Of a DNA stretch of 64,000 nt, positions 25,549 to 32,230 are shown one piece after another (position 1 is the stretch's first letter; each line of letters opens with the position of its first letter). A model generated the notes under the pieces. That model had not been told where the DNA came from. It ran no database searches and saw nothing but the letters and a program-made list of their open reading frames with translations. A program made the position numbers and the translations under genes. The stretch comes from Salegentibacter sediminis (lineage in GTDB: Bacteria > Bacteroidota > Bacteroidia > Flavobacteriales > Flavobacteriaceae), in NCBI RefSeq assembly GCF_002078605.1, contig NZ_MSJR01000008.1:1-64000 (forward strand), in the 5' to 3' direction.

Positions 25549-26160
25549 ATGGACTTACATCGGCTTGAAATTGAACTAAAAAAAAGATTAATTTACCCAT
25601 ACCGTTGGGGGCGAAAGCAATCTGATTCCTGGGATAGAGAAACGAATTTTATCTACGTCACCAATAGTTTTCAGGAACTGTTGAAAAAAACCAGGAGTCT
25701 TGATGCGAACATCCGTGATTATGCATTAAATCGCTGGTATAATTACTGGTCTGCTATGGGAGCCGAATATATTTTTTCTACTCACCCTCAAGTCAGTCCC
25801 AATAAAAATATCTATGACAAATTAGTAGATTTTACAATTGAGGATATTCCTTTTGATCATAAAACCACAGTTTTTCCTGGAGGATTTCCTCATTCAGTAC
25901 ATTATGCCTTGGAGCACAAGCAAGAATTGATTGAATGGTTATATCTTAACCAAAGTCAGCAAGGAAGAAAACACCTCAAAAACAGGTTATTCATAGTTCT
26001 ACATGATCCCTCCGGAAGACATTGGAAGTTGAAATCGGAAATACAATTGATTAAAGCTGCTATAGATTTCTACCTCAAAAATTTTTCCTCTAAAAACCTC
26101 CTTGAAATAGTGATTGATAAAAATGAGATTCAGGCAGACATAATCTGGATACTGAAATGA
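25549..26160 (+). CDS. Probable type II restriction endonuclease, PD-(D/E)XK-like
   Basis: A 203-residue protein that I do not match to a named enzyme. Its placement directly upstream of a DNA adenine methylase and its motif suggest a restriction endonuclease. A possible catalytic set is Glu73 (GAEYIF), Asp94 (KLVDFTIED) and Asp103-His-Lys105 (PFDHKTT), the order and spacing of a PD-(D/E)XK core, followed by 'VFPGGFPHS'. A later 'NRLFIVLHDPSGRHWKLKSE' segment could be a core strand with a basic DNA-contact loop. The protein is cytosolic and basic-rich. The 77-base gap to the methylase holds a promoter box, so the methylase can be expressed alone. The function is inferred from context, not shown. 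Confidence 0.55.
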   Translation: MDLHRLEIELKKRLIYPYRWGRKQSDSWDRETNFIYVTNSFQELLKKTRSLDANIRDYALNRWYNYWSAMGAEYIFSTHPQVSPNKNIYDKLVDFTIEDIPFDHKTTVFPGGFPHSVHYALEHKQELIEWLYLNQSQQGRKHLKNRLFIVLHDPSGRHWKLKSEIQLIKAAIDFYLKNFSSKNLLEIVIDKNEIQADIIWILK

Positions 26161-26211
26161 ATAAACCAAAAGAATATAAAATCTAAACAACTCTAAGTGG
26201 TGGGTATTGTT

Positions 26212-26219
26212 TAATTTTG
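26212..26219 (+). promoter_or_regulatory. Bacteroidota -7 box for the DNA methylase
   Basis: TAATTTTG followed by C matches TAnnTTTG and lies 18 bases upstream of the ATG at 26238. It overlaps the alternative TTG at 26217. Confidence 0.6.
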
Positions 26220-26237
26220 CAAAAACCAAATTTTCTG

Positions 26238-27239
26238 ATGAATTATATAGGTTCCAAAAACAAATTGAATCCGTTCATAAAGGACAACGTAGAATCTATT
26301 GTAGGTGAGGACTTATCCGATAAAATTTTCTGTGATCTTTTTGCCGGAACTGGTATTGTGGGCCGTAATTTCAAGACTAAGGTTAAAAAAGTTATAAGCA
26401 ATGATTTAGAATACTATAGTTATGTTCTAAATAAAAATTATATTGAAAACCATAAGCCAATCGAAGCTGGTAAAGAGCTTATAAAAGAACTGCAGGAAGC
26501 CCCAGCTTTCTCTGGATTCATTTATAAAAATTATAGTAAAGCCGGCCAGGGAGCAAGACAGTATTTTAGTGATGAAAATGCGCGGAAAATAGATGGAATT
26601 CGCATAAGCATAGAAACCTGGAAGGACAAAGGCAAAATTGATAAGAGTAGTTATTATTTTCTTTTAGCCAGTCTTCTGGAGAGTGCCGATAAGGTCGCCA
26701 ATACGGCATCGGTATATGGTGCCTACTTAAAAAACCTCAAAAAATCGGCACAAAAACCTTTAAGCCTGGAAGGTGCCTATTTTGAATTTAATGGGAACTC
26801 CCACGAGGTATATAATACTGATAGCAATAAATTAATTAAGGAAATAAAAGGAGATATTTTATATTTAGATCCGCCCTATAATGCCAGACAGTACGGAGCA
26901 AATTATCATTTATTAAATACTATTGCTATATATGATGAATTCATTCCTAAAGGTAAAACGGGTTTAAGAACCTATAACAAATCTGAATATTGTAGTAGAA
27001 ATTATGCCCTCCAGGCATTCGAAAATTTAATTGAAAATGCCGACTTCCAATATATTTTTCTAAGTTATAATAATGAAGGATTAATGTCTTTAGAACAGAT
27101 TGAAAAGTCAATGTCTAAATATGGTTCTTATCAATTAGCTTCTACAGATTATCAACGTTTTAAGGCAGACAAAACCGAAAACAGAATTCATAAAGCTAAT
27201 AAAACCACGGAGTATCTGCATATATTGGAAAAGAAATAG
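26238..27239 (+). CDS. D12-class N6-adenine DNA methyltransferase
   Basis: A SAM-dependent DNA adenine methylase of 333 residues. It starts with the classic motif X 'NYIGSKNKL' at residue 2, which fixes the ATG at 26238. Motif I is 'CDLFAGTG' (32-39) and catalytic motif IV is DPPYN (211-215). The stretch of about 130 residues between them is the likely target-recognition region. This is the order of the alpha class. Together with the upstream protein it forms a candidate type II restriction-modification pair. The target sequence cannot be read from sequence alone. The final codon is TAG at 27237-27239. Confidence 0.9.
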   Translation: MNYIGSKNKLNPFIKDNVESIVGEDLSDKIFCDLFAGTGIVGRNFKTKVKKVISNDLEYYSYVLNKNYIENHKPIEAGKELIKELQEAPAFSGFIYKNYSKAGQGARQYFSDENARKIDGIRISIETWKDKGKIDKSSYYFLLASLLESADKVANTASVYGAYLKNLKKSAQKPLSLEGAYFEFNGNSHEVYNTDSNKLIKEIKGDILYLDPPYNARQYGANYHLLNTIAIYDEFIPKGKTGLRTYNKSEYCSRNYALQAFENLIENADFQYIFLSYNNEGLMSLEQIEKSMSKYGSYQLASTDYQRFKADKTENRIHKANKTTEYLHILEKK

Positions 27240-27593
27240 GGACTTTCAATTTACCTGGTCAATACCATTAAATTGAAACTGCACATTTGGCAATAAAGAA
27301 CATAGAAAAACCCGCAAACACTTTATTATTCCTGAAAGACCTTTAATTATCCAATTTTCATAGTTAGTGATTCCATGAAATAGGTTAGATGACCTCATCT
27401 ATTTAGTATAAGAGTTATCCAATTGATTATTAGATTTTTTTCTTAACTCATTTAGTCTATATTTATGGATGAGGCTAAACTCTGCTCCATGAAGAACCCA
27501 TCCTAACGGTTCCTATAAAAAATAGCCAGTTCAAAAAACGGAAAAATCGACCCTACTCAATTTGCATGTTTTATAGAACTGGCTTTTTTATTT
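27240..27593. other. 354-base gap after the methylase
   Basis: AT-rich with no convincing gene. Its right end holds an inverted repeat that can terminate both flanking genes, listed separately. I see nothing else in it. Confidence 0.5.
27524..27592. terminator. Bidirectional terminator with a long loop
   Basis: AGCCAGTTC (27524-27532) pairs with GAACTGGCT (27576-27584), with T residues after the stem on both strands. The loop is 43 bases. It lies between the convergent methylase and response-regulator genes. Confidence 0.6.
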
Positions 27594-28259
27594 CTAAATC
27601 AATTTTAAATCTTTCATTATACTTACCAGGTGAATAGAATTATTTGCCTGAAACTCTTCTTTTAATTCTTTCAGGCGCTTTTCAATAGCACTTTTGCTAT
27701 TTGGCTTTATTCTCTCTGATTTTAATTTTTCTTCTATTTGATCCTGGGTAAAGCCACTAGCAAGGTATTGTACAATTTTAATTTCAAATTCATTGAGGAC
27801 AAGTATATTATTCTGCTTCAGAGATTTCTCTATCTCGGGAGAATTGTAATTTTTTCCTGCCCAAAGGGCATTAATTGCTTCTTTTAATTCTTTTAATCCA
27901 TTGCGGCCTTTGCAAACGTAGGCTTCTATATTACCTGAATCCCATAACTCCCTTACCGTTTGAGGATGATCTTCAATTGAATTGACAATGATTTTAAGAT
28001 TGGGGTCTTCCGATTTTAATATACCAATCAGTTCATTTCCGGAGGTAATTTTCTCATTGCGGTGGTCTTTCTTAAAAGATAGATCACAGATTAGCAAGTC
28101 GAAAGGATTTTCTTCTTGCAAAGCTTTTTTAGCCAATAACCAGGCTTGATCACAGTATTGAGCATGGAAGATATTTTCAATGTTCATTTCTGAAAGGCTG
28201 GCAGCAACAGCGTGGTTGATGCTATCCATATCTTCGGCAATAAGTACTTTTTTGAACAT
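27594..28259 (-). CDS. Response regulator with LuxR-like HTH
   Basis: A two-component response regulator of 221 residues. A receiver domain fills the N-terminus: acidic pocket Glu9-Asp10 in 'LIAEDMDS', phosphoacceptor Asp59 in 'LLICDLSF', and a conserved Lys in 'AYVCKGRNGL' near 115. A C-terminal HTH region ('NEFEIKIVQYLASGFTQDQI', from about 155) resembles a LuxR/GerE output domain but is divergent. It starts three bases after the histidine kinase stop, so both are cotranscribed and form a pair. Targets are unknown. Confidence 0.88.
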   Translation of the reverse strand: MFKKVLIAEDMDSINHAVAASLSEMNIENIFHAQYCDQAWLLAKKALQEENPFDLLICDLSFKKDHRNEKITSGNELIGILKSEDPNLKIIVNSIEDHPQTVRELWDSGNIEAYVCKGRNGLKELKEAINALWAGKNYNSPEIEKSLKQNNILVLNEFEIKIVQYLASGFTQDQIEEKLKSERIKPNSKSAIEKRLKELKEEFQANNSIHLVSIMKDLKLI

Positions 28260-28262
28260 GCT

Positions 28263-30185
28263 TTAAATCGGAATTTTAATACTGCTTTTAAGCCCTTTTC
28301 CTTTCTGTGCTTCAAAAATAATACCTCCTCCAATAGAAAAAATACGGTTTTCCGTATTTTGGATCCCGTTCCCATTTCTCAGGTCCTCTTTCGAACAGCC
28401 TTTTCCATTGTCAGAATAGTTTATTGTCAGGCACTTACTGGTCTTCTGAAAGCTAATGGCTACCAGGCTTGCTCCACTGTATTTTTTCATATTAATCATT
28501 AATTCCTGGAGAATCCTGTAAAGAATAATTTTCTTTTCCGTCGCTAATTTATTCCAGTGAATATCCTCCTGTCCCCGAAGTATGATTCTTGTATTTACTG
28601 AAGTATTGGAAGTAAGCATGGCCGTAAGGTTGTGGAGATAATTTTCTCCTGTATCTATAGACCTGTTTTCCCTGGAAATATTTCTTGTCCTGGAATAAAT
28701 ACTCTCGAGCCCTGCCAGTTCTTCTTCAGAAGCTGTACTTTCCATTTTGCTCATGATGTTATAAATGTCATTAGCTAATTCATCATGAATCTTTTTAGAA
28801 ATTCTGGATTCGGTATTATAAATTTCTTTTAATTTTTCTTTTTGGTGTCTTTGATTCAGGTGATAAATGCCAAAACCTACCAGAATTAATATAATCGAAG
28901 CCCCAAAAGAAATGGTAATTAGTTGTTTTTCAAGATCTGAAGTTTTTAAACTCTGAGCCAATGTTCTTTTCTCCAGTGCATCTATCTGCTTTAGTTTTTC
29001 CTCTTCGTCATAGCTGATTTTGGCAAAAAGATTTTTAGCTCTCAGGTTTTCAGCCTTGAGGCTATCATTAATCCTTATATATTGTGACGAAAGACTTTTA
29101 GCTTCTTTTTGGGAAGAAAGTGCTATTAGCTTTTCAAGAGCGGTTAACTTAGCCGACTTGCTTCCAAGGTCTCCAGCTGTTTGAAAAAGACTGTCGGCAA
29201 AAGCTTTTGCCACTTCCCGGTTCCTTCCTTTGTAATATTCGGAAAGATGATCGTAACTGGCCACAAGTCCGTTAAGATCATTTATACTTTTACGAATAGC
29301 CAGCGCATCCAGGAGTTCTTCTTCTACATCTGCCGAATCAGTTAACCATTTCGTATAGGCATGGTTATCTATAAAACGAGCTTTAGACTTTTCAAACTTG
29401 AATTTATTTCTATCCAGGATTTGCTCAAAAATATGAAGGGCCTCCTTATTCCGCTGAAGGTCTCTTAAAGAAAGAGCAATATTATTCATTGCACTAAGGC
29501 TGTCATCGGTATCAACGGCATATTTCAGTGCATTTTTATATTCAGCAAGGGCATCCTCGTACAGTCCTTGATTTCTGTAGGAGCTTGCAATGGTATTAAA
29601 AGTGCTCGATATGTAAGTTGAATCTTCCTGTTTAAAATGCCTTAAAGCCTCGGTAGCCGTTTTTTGAGCACCCGAATAATCTGTGATCAGGTGTTGGGCT
29701 GCGGCAATTTCTGAAGTGCGTCTAGCATAGCTGGTACTATCCCCAAGTAGCCGATAATATTTTCTAGATTTTAAAGAATTTTCATAGGTTTTCTCGGGTT
29801 GGTTGGTATACCTGTAAACCACTGCTTTTCTATAATAACCGGTAGCCAGGTAGGCCGTATCATTCTGTGCTTTGGCTATGTCAACCAGTCTGTTTGCATA
29901 AAAAAGCGAGCTGTCGTATTGCTTTAGTCTGTTGTGATAGTAAACCTTGAAATCAAGAACTTTAGGATATAAACTATCGTGCCTGTTTTTCACAAACGCA
30001 AGCGCCTTATTGAGATTTTTGATTTTATCCTGAACCTTTTCTGCCTCCTGAGCTTTTTGAAAATAGATGTAGCTGCTATCTGAAAGAATGAGATTCTTAT
30101 TTCTCTGATCTTCAACTCGATTGCAGGAACACATAACAAAAACGATCAGACCAATCAGCAATGAAGAAAAGCGTAAAATTGTCAT
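28263..30185 (-). CDS. TPR-containing lipoprotein sensor histidine kinase
   Basis: A 640-residue kinase. The N-terminus is a lipoprotein-type signal with Cys21 in 'FVMCSCN'. Residues about 40-390 form tetratricopeptide repeats, facing the periplasm. One transmembrane helix ('LITISFGASIILILVGFGIYHL') lies near 415-440 and a coiled coil follows. The dimerisation helix 'SKKIHDELANDIYNIM' holds the phosphoacceptor His, a HisKA_3-like form. The ATP-binding domain shows an N box ('QELMINMKKYSGAS') and a G box ('YSDNGKGC'). It signals to the regulator encoded just downstream. Its input is not known; TPR repeats suggest protein-protein sensing. A hairpin with a T run sits 12 bases before its ATG. Confidence 0.87.
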   Translation of the reverse strand: MTILRFSSLLIGLIVFVMCSCNRVEDQRNKNLILSDSSYIYFQKAQEAEKVQDKIKNLNKALAFVKNRHDSLYPKVLDFKVYYHNRLKQYDSSLFYANRLVDIAKAQNDTAYLATGYYRKAVVYRYTNQPEKTYENSLKSRKYYRLLGDSTSYARRTSEIAAAQHLITDYSGAQKTATEALRHFKQEDSTYISSTFNTIASSYRNQGLYEDALAEYKNALKYAVDTDDSLSAMNNIALSLRDLQRNKEALHIFEQILDRNKFKFEKSKARFIDNHAYTKWLTDSADVEEELLDALAIRKSINDLNGLVASYDHLSEYYKGRNREVAKAFADSLFQTAGDLGSKSAKLTALEKLIALSSQKEAKSLSSQYIRINDSLKAENLRAKNLFAKISYDEEEKLKQIDALEKRTLAQSLKTSDLEKQLITISFGASIILILVGFGIYHLNQRHQKEKLKEIYNTESRISKKIHDELANDIYNIMSKMESTASEEELAGLESIYSRTRNISRENRSIDTGENYLHNLTAMLTSNTSVNTRIILRGQEDIHWNKLATEKKIILYRILQELMINMKKYSGASLVAISFQKTSKCLTINYSDNGKGCSKEDLRNGNGIQNTENRIFSIGGGIIFEAQKGKGLKSSIKIPI

Positions 30186-30196
30186 ACGGTGAAATT

Positions 30197-30227
30197 AAAA
30201 AAAGCCGCAGACTCTGGGGCTTTTTTT
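30197..30227. terminator. Hairpin with T run directly upstream of the histidine kinase gene
   Basis: AAAAAAAGCC (30197-30206) pairs with GGCTTTTTTT (30218-30227), and CAG (30208-30210) with CTG (30214-30216) inside. The T run lies on both strands. It begins 12 bases upstream of the kinase ATG, so on the minus strand it may act as a leader terminator or end transcription coming from the right. Confidence 0.55.
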
Positions 30228-30560
30228 GTTTTAATTTCCGTCTCAGACGACTAAAGTTTCATAGTGCCAAAAAAAACTGCTTTTAATCAGGAAGAAATTG
30301 AGTTAATTATATTCTGTCCTCCCCGCACAGCTATATATGGACTAACTTTTTAAAATTTTCTAAGCTTAAAAAACAAACCCCCATGATTTCTCAAGGGGTT
30401 TCAGCCTTATGGAAGCTATCCAGTGTGACCCCCGCAGGATTAACTTTGTTTTTCCTAAGGGCTCGCGCATGAAAATAGAAAGTTGTTCTGCCTTGCGGCC
30501 AGTGCTTTTTTTATTTCCCAAAAAAGCTTTGAGCAATCTCAGCTTTTTCTGAGAAATAAA
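30228..30560. other. Gap with a copy of the tRNA-Arg 3' end and local palindromes
   Basis: No gene is visible. The region holds the tRNA 3'-end copy at 30425-30441 and two small inverted repeats near 30504-30526 (GCTTTTTT/AAAAAAGC) and 30537-30554 (TCTCAG/CTGAGA). The low coding content and palindromes would fit a scar of a mobile element. Confidence 0.4.
30425..30441 (-). repeat. Partial copy of the tRNA-Arg 3' end
   Basis: The 17 bases starting GTGACCCC match 30596-30612 at 16 of 17 positions. In the tRNA they cover the 3' half of the T arm, the acceptor 3' strand and the next base. Partial tRNA 3' ends of this kind are typical of attachment sites left by integrases. No integrase gene is present here. 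Confidence 0.55.
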
Positions 30561-30586
30561 AAAGTCTACACTCTCGTGTAGACTTT
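30556..30586 (-). terminator. Terminator after tRNA-Arg
   Basis: AAAGTCTACAC (30561-30571) pairs with GTGTAGACTTT (30576-30586) around a 4-base loop. Read on the minus strand it follows the tRNA by ten bases and runs into T residues. Confidence 0.85.
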
Positions 30587-30596
30587 CTGCTTTAAG

Positions 30597-30670
30597 TGAC
30601 CCCGGCAGGATTCAAACCTGCAACCCTCAGAGCCGAAATCTGATGCGCTATTCAGTTGCGCCACGGGGCC
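30597..30670 (-). tRNA. tRNA-Arg (anticodon TCG)
   Basis: A full cloverleaf folds in 74 bases on the minus strand: acceptor GGCCCCG with CGGGGTC, D stem GCGC/GCGC, anticodon stem TCAGA/TCTGA with loop TTTCGGC (anticodon TCG), five-base variable loop, T stem GCAGG/CCTGC, discriminator A. No CCA is encoded. Its D loop reads AACTGAATA and its T loop TTTGAAT, so the usual tertiary G19-C56 pair appears as A19-U56. It would read CGN arginine codons. Confidence 0.93.
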
Positions 30671-30722
30671 GTTATTCAGTTTGCTAAACTAAAAAAAATT
30701 CTTTTCAAATTTATTTTGAAAA

Positions 30723-31175
30723 TTACTTACTCAATTTCTTCTTAACAATGGTAGAAATGGTTTTACCATCGGCTCTACCGGCAAGCTCAGCACTTGCCAT
30801 TCCCATCACTTTTCCCATATCCTGCATTCCGCTGGCACCGGTTTTAGCGATAACTTCGTCTACTTTGGCTTCAATTTCAGCCTCGCTTAATTGCTCAGGC
30901 AAAAAAGACTCGATCACAGCGGCTTGCTTTTCTTCAGGCTCTGCCAAATCTGGTCTGTTTTGCTCCCGGTAAATTGCAGCGCTCTCTTTGCGTTGCTTTA
31001 CCAGTTTTTGCAAAAGCTTCAGCTCCTCATCTTCGGTAAGACCATCTTTTCCAGAACTTTCGGTATTTGCCAATAAAATGGCTCCTTTTACCGATCGTAA
31101 AGCTTCCAGCTTTTCGCTGTCTTTAGCCTTCATAGCAGCCTTCATCTCTGCCATTACTTTATCCTGTAAACTCAT
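30723..31175 (-). CDS. yqeY: GatB/YqeY domain protein
   Basis: A 150-residue, all-helical YqeY-type protein related to the C-terminal domain of the GatB amidotransferase subunit. Signatures are 'MKAAMKAKDSEKLEALRSVKGAI' near the start, 'LLQKLVKQRKESAAIYREQNRPDLAEPEE', 'FLPEQLSEAEIE' and 'MGKVMGMASAELAGRADGKTIS' with the C-terminal 'KKKL'. The exact role is not established; a link with aminoacylation or tRNA binding is assumed from the domain. It stands alone between tRNA-Arg and the esterase gene. Confidence 0.92.
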   Translation of the reverse strand: MSLQDKVMAEMKAAMKAKDSEKLEALRSVKGAILLANTESSGKDGLTEDEELKLLQKLVKQRKESAAIYREQNRPDLAEPEEKQAAVIESFLPEQLSEAEIEAKVDEVIAKTGASGMQDMGKVMGMASAELAGRADGKTISTIVKKKLSK

Positions 31176-31189
31176 AGCTTTTAAGTGTC

Positions 31190-31209
31190 ATTTCTGCGCA
31201 GGCAGAAAT
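31190..31209. repeat. Short perfect palindrome, REP-like
   Basis: ATTTCTGC (31190-31197), loop GCAG, GCAGAAAT (31202-31209). From memory, palindromes of this TTCTGCGNAGGCAGAA form are scattered through Bacteroidota genomes. It lies 15 bases upstream of yqeY and could also be a leader hairpin. Only one copy was found in the window. Confidence 0.4.
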
Positions 31210-31306
31210 CTAATTTCAGCAGCGAAGATAAAATATTAAAATTAAATTCCCCACTTATTCTCCCTTCAAAATTAAGTATCTTGAGGCTTCAAACATAGCT
31301 TTTATT

Positions 31307-32206
31307 ATGAAAAACCTTTTTATTTACACCCTTCTTTTTCTAAGCTTTTCAATTTCAGCGCAAGAGCGATTTATAGAGGATTCTTTTAAACTCAAAAAAA
31401 CAGAAACCAAAACTTACGCAACCAAAAATGGCGAAGCTTTAAAGTTGGATATCTATCAACCTAAAAATGATACCATGCAGCAAAGGCCTGTGATTATATT
31501 TATGCACGGTGGCGGATTTGCGGGCGGTACACGAACCAATCCCGCCGAAGTTAAATTTGCAGAAAACGCCGCCAAAAAAGGTTATGTAGCCGTACAGATA
31601 TCTTACCGGTTAACCCGAAAAGGACAATCTTTTGGTTGCGATTATGAAGCCGCAGGAAAAATGGAAACCTTTAAACTGGCTGCCGAGGACTTTATGGATG
31701 CCGTTAGTTTTATGGTGAAAAATAAGGACGAATACGGCATAGATACTTCCAAAATAATTGTTGGTGGAAGCAGCGCCGGGGCCGAAGCGGTTTTAAACGC
31801 CGTCTATAACCAAAGGTTAATGTTTCAGGATACTACTAAATACAAAAACATAGATCTTGCCGGGGTTTTCTCTCTTGCCGGCGCAATTGTAGATGCGCGA
31901 TATATTACTGAAGAAAACGCCGTTCCCGGAATATTTTTCCACGGAACCGAAGATAATTTAGTGCCTTATGAAACCGCACCTCATCACTGGTGTGATCCAG
32001 ACCAGCCGGGATATATTATGCTAGACGGGTCCAAAACAATTACCCAAAAGCTGGCAAATTTGAATACCGCTTATATGCTTTATAGTTTCGAAGGCGGAAA
32101 ACACGAACATTCAGGAATGCCTTTTGACTATTTACCGGAAGTTTTTGAGTTTTTCAACTCGGTGTTTTTGAATGGTGAAAACCGGCAACTCGAAGTCTGG
32201 AAATAA
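31307..32206 (+). CDS. Secreted alpha/beta-hydrolase esterase (BD-FAE-like)
   Basis: A 299-residue secreted esterase with a signal peptide ending near 'SISAQ'. The fold markers are the oxyanion motif HGGG (near 65), nucleophile Ser156 in GSSAG, an acidic residue in 'FFHGTEDNLVPY' and a C-terminal His in 'GKHEHSG'. It resembles feruloyl- or acetyl-xylan-type esterases, which remove acyl groups from polysaccharides. The GH2 gene follows after 24 bases on the same strand, which argues for a role in glycan use in the periplasm. The substrate is not known. Confidence 0.8.
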   Translation: MKNLFIYTLLFLSFSISAQERFIEDSFKLKKTETKTYATKNGEALKLDIYQPKNDTMQQRPVIIFMHGGGFAGGTRTNPAEVKFAENAAKKGYVAVQISYRLTRKGQSFGCDYEAAGKMETFKLAAEDFMDAVSFMVKNKDEYGIDTSKIIVGGSSAGAEAVLNAVYNQRLMFQDTTKYKNIDLAGVFSLAGAIVDARYITEENAVPGIFFHGTEDNLVPYETAPHHWCDPDQPGYIMLDGSKTITQKLANLNTAYMLYSFEGGKHEHSGMPFDYLPEVFEFFNSVFLNGENRQLEVWK

Positions 32207-32230
32207 GAAACCTCGTTCAAAATTATTCCT

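Noticed and set aside
30197-30670. A transposon or prophage in the tRNA-Arg region
   Set aside because: No transposase, integrase or phage gene is visible; only a tRNA 3'-end copy and palindromes, which at most mark a scar.
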